Positions 46,778 through 58,215 are shown, numbered from the stretch's first letter. The stretch is DNA of 64,000 nt from Excoecaria cochinchinensis (GCA_947683425.1 CANTUQ010000076.1:4526001-4590000); one strand, 5' to 3'. The notes: generated by a model from the letters alone, not told the origin. Numbers and translations are program-made.

Positions 46778-47023
46778 TTTCATGCAGAAATCCTATGTGG
46801 CACTCTAACTTTAAGCCACATAAGCCTCACACTTGACAAGTGTCCCACTCAAGCTAAGCTCCACTTCAAGTCCATGGCAAACTTCTCTCTAAGTCCCTCT
46901 AATCCATTTCTCCTTCCACTAACAAATAATTCCATTAAATTAAGTCCTCACTAACACTTAAGCTGGCACAAATACAGAAATTTGCACTACGAATTCTACT
47001 AGGGTGCAAATCAGGTCATTATT

Positions 47024-47041
47024 ACTCTCTCCTCCTTAAGA
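47024..47041 (-). other. Polypurine tract of element I
   Basis: On the minus strand CTTAAGGAGGAGAGAGT directly precedes the LTR. Confidence 0.75.
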
Positions 47042-47119
47042 AATTTTATCCTCGAAATTTCACCCGATATTAAACAGATAACAATACACTATCAAAGTAG
47101 AACTCATACAAATCAAACT

Positions 47120-48306
47120 TAAACAAATAGAAACTTACATGAAGGACCCGCTTGATTATCTTCTCTTTCTTTAATCATGGAGTAACATCGAGCTGGACCA
47201 CTCGAAGGTATCAGTTTCTCAACCATCTTCGATGGCGCTTGCACTGTCTGCCCTCTTTGTCTACCTCCTCTAGCAGATCCAATCATTCCTATGTTACCCT
47301 TACTTTTCGGCTAAACTGAACCTTCCTTAAAAATCGGGCAATTGGCCAGCATATGCTCCATGCTGCCACATCAAAAATATGCACCAGAAAGTGTCCTACA
47401 AGTGCCCCAATGGAACCTACCACAGGGCTCACACTTGGGCACTGTACTTCCTTTACTTGATGGTGCCAAAACACTATCCTTCGATACCAGCTCACGACCT
47501 GATCCTCTGGTAACCTGCCTACTTACAGCTTCTCACGACTTCTTAACACTCGATACAACAGTATCATTTACTTTTCTCTTAAGTTCCTTACGCTGCTTAA
47601 TCACTTCTGACTCTTCCAATTTCATCGATGCCGAAACCAATTGGTAGTAACCTACTGAATACATGACAGCCATCACTGAAAGAGGACCCCTAATACACTC
47701 TCTTAACCCGTCTTCAAACTGACGACACTTGAATTCCTTGGTTAGCAACAAATCTGGCACATACTTACTTAACCTACTGAATTTCTTCTCATAATCACTT
47801 ATTGACAAACCTTTCTGCCTCAAACTTATGATTTCCTTCCACTTTGCCTCTTCGTAAGCTTTAGTCACATACCTCATCTCAAACTCTTGCACAAAATAAT
47901 CCCATGTCATCTCTATAGGTCACTGGGGGTTCCTTAACACCAGCTTCCACCAATCATAAGCCGCACCTTGCAAAAGGGACACTGCACAATTAACCCTCTG
48001 ATCCAATGGACAATTTATCTCTTGCAGAATTTTGCCCGTCTTCCCTAACCAATACTCAGCTGAATCTGACTAATCCAAAGTCGTACCACTAAATTCCTCT
48101 GCCCCTCTTCTTCTAATAAGACCAGTTGGGGCCTTAGGGGCAGTCAATCTCTCAATGAATTGCATCATACCTTGCATCAATACCGGATGACCATAAGCTG
48201 GACCCATAACTTCAGCTTGAGGCCTCTCAGGTGCAGGTCGATTAACCCTCGCAGGATTAACACTACCCACCGTCTCACCTATCTCTTCACTAGGATCAGA
48301 CTCCAT
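47120..48306 (-). pseudogene. gag: gag pseudogene of element I, fused to the protease leader
   Basis: The ATG at 48306 starts MESDPSEEIGETVGSVNPAR. Further on come IRRRGAEEFSGTTLD, LLQGAAYDWWKLVLRNPQ, YEKKFSRLSKYVPDLLL and ECIRGPLSVM, then a CCHC region (CEPCGRFHWGTC, then CGSMEHMLANCP). In-frame stops lie near 48070, 47922, 47530, 47390 and 47310. The frame ends in ARCYSMIKEREDNQAG, which corresponds to the start of the protease region in element K (ARAYAIKARE), and then breaks. The stop near 48070 is one base change from the Gln or Glu codon in related gags. Confidence 0.85.
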
Positions 48307-48400
48307 CTAAACTCTACATAAGACAACATCTGCATTAGGCCATGACTCTAGATAGACTCACACACATCTAAACATCTGATAGACCAGAATCATCTAACTG

Positions 48401-48413
48401 AGCTCTAATACCA
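48401..48413 (-). other. Primer binding site, tRNA-Met type, one change
   Basis: On the minus strand TGGTATTAGAGCT, with C to T at one position. Confidence 0.78.
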
Positions 48414-48795
48414 CAACTTGTGGCACCCCAATACCCCTCAAGAGGAATATCGGGATGCCACAGAAGCAAACACACACACTCGTGCAGAGATTAAAGTGGA
48501 AGAAACAAAAACAAGCAAGAACACACTATAAGCGAAAGCATTCAGGAACAATACATATATACTTACATTATAGAACTTATAAAGTACACATATACAAAAT
48601 CATGACATTATCAAATATCAGAATTACATGCCTTACAAAACGTTTACAAAACACTAAACCAGAGTCCTATACAAAAAGAATACTATAAATACAAATAAAA
48701 AGAACCCTTCAAAAATAAACTCCTAGTGGCCAGCAGACGGGACTCTCACCTCGCAGTCGAACCTGCAAAACCTACACGAAAATAAAACATCCGTG

Positions 48796-48813
48796 CTAAG
48801 CGATAACGCTTAG
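48796..48813 (-). other. HP1 hairpin, G-C closing pair
   Basis: CTAAGCG-ATAA-CGCTTAG, perfect, 377 bp from the LTR end. Confidence 0.7.
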
Positions 48814-49523
48814 TGGGATGTACAAATGCAGAGGACTTCTAAATAAGTCACAAATCAACATCGAGGATACATATAAATTTATAGGTACTTGCATCAATAA
48901 TTCAGAAGCTTATCACACACATATATATATAGCACATACATGATGGTAACTTGTTCAAAATCCATACAGATACAGAAGCAATAACAATTGCTAAAATTAG
49001 GAGTATACAGAATATATAACCAAACCCAGCTTTACATATAACTTCAAATTCAAATGAACAATTAGCCTAAGTTACAATGATGGTGGATATGGTTGTTTAG
49101 AATACTGGTTAGCTGTATCAGAAGGCCGAAGCCTAAAACTTTACAAAATAGAAGACCGAAGCCTCAATTTTCAGATGACCGAAGTCTAAATTGTCAGATA
49201 CCCGAAGGTACATTTTCAGATACTCGGAGGTATAATCAGATACCCGAAGGCTCAAAAACTAGACCCTTAATAAGCATGCTTATCTATCCACTACCTTGAC
49301 CGATCAGGCAGACAAACAACTTAAGTAACCAAACTTCTACTCATGTACTCAAGCACGATCAACTTCAATCAATTCATGTACAAGTTAAGTAATCCATCAT
49401 ATTAAACATAGCTTTTAGCATATAATAATCCTAATAGAATGATATTAAACTAGATTAAAATTCATGTTCATACTCATGCATAACATTTATAAATGAATAA
49501 TAAATCAAAGTGTAGAAACAGGG

Positions 49524-49855
49524 TACCTCACGGTCACAACCACTTTTGTTATCACCGTGAGATACCAAAGATGCAAAACAGAAAGCAAACATAGGGTACA
49601 TCACGGTCACAACCACTCTGGTTGTCACCGTGACATACCACACAATATCTGGGCAGAAAACAATCAAGGGTATCTCACGGTCACAACTACTTTAGTTGTC
49701 ACCGTAACATACCAAAGATGCAAAATAGAATGTAAACTTAGGGTACCTCACGGTCATAACAACTTTGGTTGTCACCGTGACATACCACACACTCCTCGGA
49801 CAGAAGCATTTCCTACATACCTCACGATTGCAACCACTTTGGTTGTCACCGTGAC
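49524..49855. repeat. Array of five ~73-bp hairpin units
   Basis: Same unit as 45613-46022 with one unit fewer; arms tcacggtcacaaccac and ggttgtcaccgtgac. Confidence 0.82.
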
Positions 49856-50478
49856 CTATGCAAGAATGCCCAAAAATAGAATTGCATCAACTATTCCACA
49901 ACTCAACTCAAAAGCCATAATTCACCAACATGCTTTCAAACCATTGTCTCTCAAAAGCACAACTAATCATGCTCAATAATCATACTCTAAACAGGTCTAA
50001 GATTATCAATATTCCAACTATAACACATGCATATACACAATTCTAACTGAAAACACAACATGCACCCAATATACACAATTCAAAAATACATGCATAACTA
50101 TAGGGCACACGATCCCAAACTCTAGGAGCAGCTGGAAACACTATTCCCAAAGATCAATCTTCTCCTTGCCTTTCTCAATTCGCTTGTCCGAAACTTCATG
50201 CACAGCCAACACAACCACACATGCTCTTTGTCCATAATATAACCAACTCAAATCACAAAGAAGAATGGAGCGAAAGAAGATCTCAATAAATCAATTATAC
50301 TTTCCTCTTTAGTTCATACGGCAAAACCCCCTTCAAACCATACAAAGTTTGCAGAAATTCAACCCAAAAGAAAAACAAAACCCTAAAGAATAAAGCAAAG
50401 TAAAGAACCCAAGAGAGGGAGAGAAACATAAATTTATTGCATGAGATACCATTGGGACAGATTTTCCCACTAACTCCA

Positions 50479-50485
50479 CTTTATA
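50479..50485 (-). promoter_or_regulatory. TATA box of the element I 5' LTR
   Basis: On the minus strand TGCATGCAATATAAAGTGG, about 245 bp into the LTR, so the U3 would be only about 275 bp long. The same TGCATGCAATATAA word lies in LTR K near 60562. Confidence 0.68.
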
Positions 50486-50730
50486 TTGCATGCAGAAATC
50501 CTATATGACACTCTAACTTTAAGCCACATAAGCCTCACACTTGACAAGTGTCCCACTCAAGCTAAACTCCACTTCAAGCCCATGGCAAAGTTCTCTCTAA
50601 GTCCCTCTAATCCATTTCTCCTTCAACCAACTAATAATTCCATTCAATTAAGTCCTCACTAACACTTAAACTTGCACAATACAAAAATTTGCACCACCAA
50701 TTCTACTAGGGTGCAAATCGTGTCGTTACA

Positions 50731-51400
50731 CTTGGAGTCCTTGAAGGATATATACATTGAGGCTAAAAGTGAATACTTGGTGAGGAGGGCAAGCAGTGAG
50801 GCCTATGCCAAGAGGAGTTGCAGTAATTAGGGAGTCAGTAGACTTGCGAGTTCAGGCAGTGGCGATAGGACAGGCAAGACTGTTGAGGTCTTAGCCACAG
50901 GGGTAAATTAGAGGCATTTTTCAAACTTAGGGAGGTCTCTATCCTGGGTGCTAAAGAGGCTGATGAAGGAGGGCAAGTTACAACCTCTAGAACCTCGACC
51001 TGCTCGAAGCCAAGGACAACCGGGGCACAAGGAGGATGAGTATTGTGCTTACCATCAGCACACCGAGCATACCACTAACAGTTGCCAAACATTGAGGCAT
51101 GCTATCCAGGATCTAATAGACTCCAAGCAAATCATAGATCTGGAGAAGAGAGGCAACAAGAATAAGCCAGGGTACAATAATGTGCCCCTTCCTATATTCA
51201 TGATTGGGTCTAGTATACGCAAATGGTATATTTTGAAGGACGTTGCTATCACCTGCCTTGAGGAGGCAAGTGAAGAAGGGATTCTTGTGATAATGATAGA
51301 CTATTGGTCCACTAATGACAGTGGGAATGATGATAATAACACTGATAATGAAGAATTTGCGGAGCTGTAGGGTTCAGAGGAGAAGAGAAGAAGATCAGAG
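50731..51400 (+). pseudogene. gag: Tat/Athila-type gag, 3' part with zinc knuckle
   Basis: It continues the gag broken at 44505: LESLKDIYIEAKSEYLVRRA, a stop, then from about 50948 MLKRLMKEGKLQPLEPRPAR and a zinc knuckle of the C-x2-H-x4-H-x4-C form (CAYHQHTEHTTNSC at about 51052-51093), followed by LRHAIQDLIDSKQI. The Cys-His-His-Cys knuckle followed by a leucine-rich helix is typical of Tat and Athila gags. It ends in an acidic tail with a stop at 51368, then an AG-rich stretch up to LTR J. No pol remains. Confidence 0.82.
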
Positions 51401-53446
51401 CAGTGATGTAACACCCCGAAATGTACCCTAGAAGGATTTGTGTATTTTCAGGGATTTTGATAATCGAAATCGTGTGATGTGATGGTCGGAGTGATTAAGT
51501 AGTAGGAAAAGATATGATCAGAATTAAGAAAAAGAAAGCCAAGGGTATTTCGGTAATTTTACATATAGGGATTTAATTGAGTGGAATAAATAAATATGAG
51601 GGCTAAATTTTTAGAATGGATCATTTATATGCCGAATGTATGTAAGTTGTGGTTTTAGGTGTGTCGAAAGGACGAATTCGGCATTAGTGCAAAAGTTTCG
51701 GCAAGTGCGGCCAATTGCAAATTTATAAGGTATTAATTTAGGACTTAATTGAATGGGATAAGATTTAATTGTGGGTCAATGTAAAATTATATTTATGTAT
51801 TATGTGAAGGAAGGATTAAAAAGGAATTAAGGGACCAAAAAGGGGAAATGTCATAAAAAAATCTATTGAGGGCCAATAGGAGGAGGACATGTGGCATTTG
51901 AGATAAGTTTAACTTAATTAAGAGAGAGTGAGAGCAGATTTCTGCTCATTTCCCCTCTCCTTCACGTTTTGCCTTCTCCTTTTCCCTTCCTCTTCTTCTT
52001 CATCCCACGCCAGCCCCTCTCTCTCTTCTTGCAAGCCCAAGTTGTGTATAATGGATTGTAGCTCAAGTACTTTTATGAGAGATTAGAGATAGAAGGGTAA
52101 GTTATAACTTTTGATTTCTGCAATTCCTCTTTGGTTAATTAGAAACCCTAAGTAATGTTATGTATTTTCTTGATGAGGAAATTGGAGTGGTGAATCTATG
52201 GAAGAGTATATGAGCAGGGAAGTACTACCATTTAAGCTAGTGGAGCAAAGGAGCAAAGGTTTGGGAACTTTCTTTTATCTGTATATGAATTTTTGGTATA
52301 TTCATGTATGATGCAAGCTTCTTGAGTGTATTGTGATGATTTGTGATGATGGTAGTGAGTGTTGGCTCAAATGACTCATTGTTGCATGTGAATAGGTTTT
52401 TGGGTGAAAAACTGGATTAGAATACACTGTACCTTTCTTCGGTTATTACACTGTTTCGGGAGTTATAGAACTCCGAATGATATGAAATCAGTACCTTTAG
52501 AAAGCTAAGACATATGTCTACAAATGTGTTAGAAATAGGTTTGAGCTAATTGTAACTCTATGTGTCCGAAAAATGGTAAAGAAGTAGACCTATCTTCTTT
52601 GGACGGGTTCAGAGAAGCACTGTGGGTTGTTTAGATCATATCTGAATCTATAGATGTTCAATTGACCTGTAATTTGTTGTATTTGGAAGGTAACATCCTA
52701 TAGAACATTTGTTAAGAAGGAAGTTTTGGCTAAAAATAAGATTTAAAAGTTGGTTTAGGCTGTACAAAAACGTGTAGTGCAGCAGTCCTTAGTTTTGTCT
52801 TCTGTTTTGCAAATTTTTGGTATGTCACGGTCACAATGAATTTCATTGCCACCGTGACATACCAAAATGCTAGGCAGAATGTAAATTTTTGGACCTCACG
52901 GCCACAATGAATTCATTACCACCGTGACCCCTTCTGTCTTGACCATTTTAGGTGTTTTTCTTCCCGAATTGAACCCGTATTGCACCAGAACTTTCTAGGA
53001 TCCCTCCGATGTATGTTTAGGACTATTAAATGAGTATAAGAATGGTTATCCCTTGGAAAATAAACATGATTAGGAGTAAGATTAATAGCAGACTAATGAT
53101 GTAATAATGTGTAAATGTATGTATTAGAATCAAGTCAAGTCTAACGACATTATTGATCATTATAATACTTTAATCTATATAAACGTGTATGATATGAACA
53201 AATATGCATAGGTACGACTTAAGATCTAAGTTATAGATTCATGAAAGACGTCACATGAAATGAATTTGCTGAGTGATTATATATATTGATAATGGTAAAT
53301 GTGCTCTAATGCTTTTAGCTTATGAATTCCTCTTTTTAATGGAGGCCATAATGCGACAAACCGGGTAAGTAAGTGTTTATGTAAATGTATAAATAGTTTG
53401 TATGAATGATATGATTAAGTGTGAAGATAGCATTCTGTTTTAAGGT

Positions 53447-53790
53447 TTTTGGTATGTCACGGTGGCAATGAATGTGGTTACCACCGTGACCTACCCCGGA
53501 TTGGCATTCTGTTTCGAGGTTTTTGGTATGTCACGGTGGCAATGAATGTGGTTACCACCGTGACCTACCCCAGATTGGCATTCTGTTTTGAGGGTTTGGT
53601 ATGTCACGGTGGCAATGAATGTGGTTACCACTGTGACCTACCGCATATTTGCATTCTGTTTTGGGTTCATGGTATGTCACGGTGACAACCTAATGGGTTA
53701 CCACCGTGAGGTACCCCCAAGAGTGCTTTCTGCCGAAAGTTTTGGTATGTCACGGTGACAACCAACCTGGTTGTGACCGTGACCTACCCT
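53447..53790. repeat. Five-unit 73-bp hairpin minisatellite in LTR J
   Basis: ggtatgtcacggtggcaatg and gtggttaccaccgtgaccta recur at 53451, 53525, 53598, 53671 and 53743. The arms CACGGTGG and CCACCGTG pair. Confidence 0.85.
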
Positions 53791-53794
53791 GTTA

Positions 53795-53832
53795 GTGATT
53801 GAGATGAATGTTAGTGATTGAGATGAATGTAT
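53795..53832 (+). repeat. Short direct duplication
   Basis: gttagtgattgagatgaat occurs twice in a row. Confidence 0.8.
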
Positions 53833-54074
53833 GTGAGTTTTGTAGAGAAAATGCATGAATTAGGCTAAGTTTTAATATTGATGTTCTTATTTTTGGCATT
53901 TTTGGTTTCTTAGTTGAATTTATTGTTTAAGTTAGTGTAAATTGAGTGTATTTTTTAATATGAGTATGTTTGATATGCTTTGGAGTGATGAGGTAAGTGA
54001 ACTGCATGAATGAGTAGTTTTGATTTCATTTTGAAAGTCTGATAGTATGTTTTGTGCTGGGGAAGCTGGGAAAC

Positions 54075-54600
54075 ACGACTCTGTCGTGATCGCGATGCCT
54101 ATCATGAGCGCAACAGAGCCACGTGATTTTAGTTCTCTCAGACCGCTGGACTTGGGACTCTTCACGACACATGAAGTTCTTCACGAGTCGTGAAGATTAG
54201 CCCTTCGGCAAGGGGGGGGGACTCTTCACGACACGTGAAGTTCTTCACGAGTCGTGAAGATTACCCATTCAACTATGAGACCGCTCGGCTTGCGATTCTT
54301 CATGACATGTGAAGTTCTTCACGAATTGTGAAGAATAGCCCGATCGGCTGGTTTGCTTGCTCGGCAAGAGATTTTCGCTCAGCGTGGCGTGCAGCTCGGC
54401 AGATGTTCTTGTGCACGAGTCGTGCATCTTGGCACGACTCATGCTAAAGCTTTGGTGGCTAGCACGAGTCGTGCACTATAGTACGACTCATGCCAGCCCA
54501 CTTTTCTTCTGTCGCAAGTCGTGCATCGCGACACGAGTCACGATAGTCCTGCTTTTGGCCAGTAGCTTTGAGGCTACTATCGCGATCGCGATAGTGAGCC
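54075..54600. repeat. Composite palindrome array in LTR J
   Basis: Four vocabularies follow one another: tgtcgtgatcgcgatg (54080), cttcacgacacgtgaag and cttcacgagtcgtgaag (54160-54345), gcacgagtcgtgca (54412-54540), and the perfect 20-bp palindrome ACTATCGCGATCGCGATAGT (54576-54595). Confidence 0.82.
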
Positions 54601-55244
54601 TCCTCCTGCTTGTTTTGTTTTGCCTGAAACGTTTTCTTCTCTCTTTGTATGGCTTCCCAGTATTGAATAAGTTACGTTTTGTATTTTATATAAGTGTGCA
54701 CTGATGTTCTAGAGTGTGTAAATAATTAATGATATACTAGTGTTTGAATACTTGTTTTCGATATTGTCTAGTGACGAATGCTTAAATTGAGTGAGTTGAG
54801 CCTGAAGTATCAAGGTAGTGGATGGATAAGCATGCTTATAAAGGGATTTATGGGTGCAGCTGCCTATGATGGCCCCGTTTGGGTCTTTCGGAAGACCTCC
54901 GAGATGGTCATTCTAATAGTGATAGTGTAGTGTTAGTGTGTGATTGAGGCTCCGGTCTCTCACTTTTGATATTGTTCGCAGTATCCCCTGCAGTGTAGTG
55001 TTCCCGTATCCACAGTAAATGAAATTCAAGCTATTATATGAGGTGTTGATTCTGCTCAGTGAAGTATTGTGTCTTTATGAGTGACTTCAGTTAGTGCATT
55101 GGAATTATGTATATTGCTGTTATGATAGTTACTTGAATTTAGTCATTATGTGTTTTGTATCTTTGTCTTTTGTTATTTAGAGAATTCAGTTTGTGGATGC
55201 TTATATATATATGTATTTTGGATGATATTATTTACACCTCCCCA

Positions 55245-55262
55245 CTAAGCATTATCGTTTAG
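55245..55262 (+). other. HP1 hairpin with a G-U pair
   Basis: CTAAGC-ATTATC-GTTTAG; the single change still pairs as G-U in RNA of this orientation. Confidence 0.65.
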
Positions 55263-55616
55263 CACGGGTTCTTTTCCCGTGTAGGTGGCAGGATTTTGGT
55301 TCAGTTCGAGTTGCGCATCTGCAAGGTTGGCCACTAGGAGTTAGCATTTCTTTTTGTATTCATCCCCTGTAATTTTGGTTTTACGTCTGTATAGAATATT
55401 TTGTATAGTATATGTATATTGCTTCATATGTAAGAATCTTATGTAACTACTTTTGGATAATGTAATTTTTGTTATGTATAGTTAATGTATTAAGTTATTT
55501 CTTTTGTTTTTCGTATGCTTCTGCTTATGCGCATGTATGTATGTATGTATATGTTTATTGTCGTATTTTGTCATAGTGCTCAGGTATCCTTCCAACAGGG
55601 GTATCGGGGTGTTACA

Positions 55617-56406
55617 AATCTAGTTAATGGTGAAGCTAATATAGAAAATCCTTTCACAAATCTTCTATAATAACTAGCCAATCCTAGGAAACTGTGAACT
55701 CCAAATACATTTCTGGGTGGCTTCCAATTCATAATTGCCTCAATTTTAGCCGGATCTACCTTTATTCCTTCTGAAGATACCCACATGTCCCAGAAAAGAC
55801 ACGTCCCTTAACCAAAATTCACACTTGCTCAATTTAGCATACAACTGTTGTTCCCTCAAAGTCTGAAGCACAATTCTCAAGTACTGCTCATGCTCGTTCT
55901 CATTCTTTGAGTAAACTAAAATGTCATCAATGAACACCACAACAAATTGATCTAAGTATGGCCTGAATACTCTATTCATCAAATCAATAAATGCAGCAGG
56001 TGCATTAGTAAAATGCAGCAGGTTTCTTAGTAGAATTTATTGTTTAAGTTAGCCCGAATGGCATTACTAAAAATTCATAATGTCCATACCGAGTTCTAAA
56101 TGCAGTCTTGGGTATATCCTCTTTCTTTACTTGTAGCGAATAATACCCAGACCTTAAGTCTATTTTTGAGAATACGCCTGCCCCTTTCAATTGGTCAAAC
56201 AAATCCTCAATTCTCGGTAGAGGGTAACGATTCTTCACTATTACCTTATTCAACTGCCGATAATCTATACACATTCTCATAGTTCCATCTTTTTTCTTCA
56301 CTAACAGAACTGGTGCTCCCCAAGGAGACACACTAGCCCTTATGAAGCCTCTATCCAACAACCCCTGTAATTGAGTTTTTAACTCCTTCAATTCAGTAGG
56401 AGCCAT
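55617..56406 (-). pseudogene. pol: Reverse transcriptase of element K, C-terminally truncated, with a filler insertion
   Basis: From 56406: LKELKTQLQGLLDRGFIRAS, VSPWGAPVLLVKKKDGTMRM, CIDYRQLNKV, RYPLPRIEDLFDQLKGA, FSKIDLRSGYYSLQV and YGHYEFLVMPFGLT. A 41-bp insertion (56012-56052) disrupts the frame. It resumes with NAPAAFIDLMNRVFRPYLDQ, the catalytic FIDD box in VVFIDDILVYSK, and then, after a frameshift near 55745, KVDPAKIEAIMNWKPPRN and FLGLASYYRRFVKGFS. It stops at LTR where LTR J begins at 55615. The polymerase would copy element RNA to DNA in the particle. The first stops lie upstream near 56408. Confidence 0.9.
56012..56052 (+). other. Templated filler insertion in RT
   Basis: Between the codons of MPFGLT and NAPAAF lies an insertion. 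Its first part duplicates the adjacent aaatgcagcaggt. Its second part (56021-56052) matches LTR J at 53904-53935 in 31 of 32 bases. Confidence 0.8.
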
Positions 56407-56411
56407 TTAAT

Positions 56412-57180
56412 AAGGCACTTTTGACACTGGCACTGTTCCAGGTATAACATCAATAGATAGTTCTACTTCCCTTATTGGCGGTACACTAGACAGTTCTTCT
56501 GGGAACACTTTAGGAAACTCCCTAGCGATAGGTATATCCGGAATTCTCACTTGTTCTCTTCAAGAATCTAAAACAAGAGCCAAGTAACCCTCGCATCCCT
56601 TTCTCAAACATTGATACGCTAGCATTGCCGATAGCACATTAATAAGAGGATTGGTACAAATACCCCTCACAGTCATTTTATTCTCTTCACTATCACTAAC
56701 TATCACTGTCTTTCTCCTACAGTCAACTACTGCACTATGCTTACTTAACCAATCTATGCCTAATATTAAATCAAATTCATCAAAGGGTAATTCAATCAGG
56801 TCAACTGGATACACACAACTCTGCACTACTAATGGGCACCCCCTATGCACTTTATTCACATTCACATTATTTCCTAACGGACTTGATACCCATATATCAT
56901 ATTTCAAACATTCAACATTAGGCATTTTATCACATATCCTCTTAGTGCACACATAAGAATAGGTTGATCTGGGGTCAATCAATGCTAACATCTCAACATC
57001 ACAAAGTAAAAAGGCACCTGCTATAACTTTAGGGGCACCATAATCCTCTCGAGCTTTAATGGCATAAGCCCGAGTTGGTGCTACAGAAGGCCTATCCACT
57101 GTTTCTGACTCAGTTCCACCTCTGGACTGGCCACCTCTGCCACGTCCTCTTCCTCTTCCTCTATGACCTGGTGGCAAATT
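56412..57180 (-). pseudogene. pol: Aspartic protease and pol leader of element K
   Basis: Open from about 57177 to 56560. It starts with the RG-rich gag tail (PPGHRGRGRGRGRGG), then AYAIKAREDYGAPKVIAGAF and the active-site region MLALIDPRSTYSYV, with the catalytic Asp kept and D-x-G changed to D-P-R, as in the copy at 6840. Then CVYPVDLIELPFDEFDLILG and IDWLSKHSAVVDC. A stop near 56560 precedes IPIAREFPKVFPEELSSVPP, the linker to RT. Protease would cut the gag-pol polyprotein. Confidence 0.88.
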
Positions 57181-57239
57181 AGGACCAGCTCTACTCTGTT
57201 CTTGCTAATTCCCAGCTACTTCATATGCCTTAAGACAAT

Positions 57240-58215
57240 TTGCTAGAAAATGTTCAGTGCTTCCACATCTAAAGCATGCACCAGTTACTTTCTAGCACTC
57301 CCCTTTGTGTCTTTTGCCACAATGAGAGTACTCATGCACTTCACCCCTGATACCGCATGGACCTCTACCAGTCCCAGACATGGCAGCCGTCCCTTGCTTC
57401 TTACCCCTAATCGCTGAACTATACACAGATTCAGCCAGTGGTGTCATTTGTGATTCCCTTGATCTCTTGCTTGAATGAGACCCACCACGGTTAGGATTCC
57501 TCTTCTACATTCTTTCTCTTTGTATTTCCAATGACCTCTCAGCTCGCATAGCAGCTTGTACTATCCAGTAGTAACTCACATTCTGTTCAGTGGTCATAGA
57601 GATCAACAATGCCTTAATTTTTTAAATTAACCCATCTTCAAACTATTGGCATCTGAACTCCTCAGTCAAACACCAGGCGGTGCATATTTACTCAGCTGGC
57701 AGAACTCCTTCTCATATTCTGCCACTGACTTAGCTCTTTGCCTCAAGTTTAAAAACTGTCACATACTTATTTCGAAATTCCTTTTTGAAAAATTCCCAAG
57801 TGATTGGATCTGGAAGCATCGGATGCTGTAAAACTAGTTTCCACCAATCATACGTGGCACCTTGAAGCAATGATACTCCACATTCTACCCGTTGGTCCAG
57901 AGGACACCTTATTTCTCCTAAAACCCTCTGCACTTTCTCTATCCAATACTTCGCCTTATCAGATTCATCCAACCTTGTTCCATGGAATTCTTCTGCTCTA
58001 TGCTTCCTTAATGATTCAAGTGGAGGCTTTGGTGTCGTCATTCGATCGAGCACCCTCGCCATGTCTTGAGACATTTTGAGCAAAGCTTCCACAGGAACCA
58101 TAGGAACTTCATGTCCAAAACTAGCTGGCCCAGACCGACCAGACCTAGACACATTCGCTTCTTGGGGAATAATGCTTTAAGTTGTTTTTTCTATCGAGTT
58201 ATGAGAAGGATCCAT
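57240..58215 (-). pseudogene. gag: gag pseudogene of element K
   Basis: The original ATG at 58215 reads MDPSHNSIEKTT and then a stop; an open stretch continues from about 58152 (SRSGRSGPASFGHEVPMVPV) through LRKHRAEEFHGTRLDESDKA, YWIEKVQRVLGEI and LLQGATYDWWKLVLQHP. A frameshift and stops follow after about 57730. The CCHC region is recognisable at about 57240-57335 (GKRHKGEC, then CFRCGSTEHFLANC), with one Cys lost. It is closest to the gag at 5565. Confidence 0.87.

Larger units (their letters stand above)
44506..47023 (-). repeat. 3' LTR of element I
   Basis: It starts TGTGGTGCCCCAATCCCC; the inner end is decayed (CATTATT for CATTACA). HP1 44883-44900 (one mismatch), palindrome ATAAGCATGCTTAT 45362-45375, six palindrome units 45613-46022, AGGTAAGT 46592-46599, TATA box 46771-46777. 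It is longer than its partner by about 200 bp, mainly one array unit and a segment at about 46110-46230. Confidence 0.87.
44506..50730 (-). mobile_element. Element I: gag-only Tekay-like LTR element, TSD CTGGG/CTTGG
   Basis: Two LTRs (44506-47023 and 48419-50730) flank a 1.4-kb interior with PPT, a degenerate gag and a tRNA-Met PBS, all minus-strand. The flanks CTGGG (44501-44505) and CTTGG (50731-50735) are a 5-bp target duplication with one mismatch, and the interrupted Tat gag resumes across it. All of pol after the first residues of the protease region is deleted, so the copy depended on pol supplied in trans. Confidence 0.88.
48419..50730 (-). repeat. 5' LTR of element I
   Basis: It starts TGTGGCACCCCAATACCCC and ends GTGTCGTTACA. 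HP1 48796-48813, palindrome ATAAGCATGCTTAT 49270-49283, five hairpin units 49524-49855, donor-like site decayed to GGAAAGT near 50302, TATA box 50479-50485. Confidence 0.87.
51408..55615 (+). repeat. LTR J (Tekay-like, plus), alone and without target duplication
   Basis: It starts TGTAACACCCCGAAATGTACCC and ends GGGGTATCGGGGTGTTACA, 4.2 kb. In order: CT-rich leader (51940-52040), GTAAGT (52097-52102), AG|GTTTGGGAA (near 52258), hairpin units (52820-52935, then five 73-bp units 53447-53790), TCGCGA/TTCACGA/GCACGAG arrays (54075-54600), palindrome ATAAGCATGCTTAT (54826-54839), hairpins GGTCTT-TCGG-AAGACC (54882-54897) and GAGGC-TCCG-GTCTC (54946-54959), and HP1 (55245-55262). Flanks (AGTGA left, AATCT right) do not match, no PBS follows, and the right neighbour is a minus-strand RT. 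Confidence 0.85.

Noticed and set aside
51408..55615. LTR J as a simple solo LTR
   Set aside because: Both ends are good, but the 5-bp flanks AGTGA and AATCT do not match and the flanking sequences belong to different elements, so recombination or deletion is more likely.
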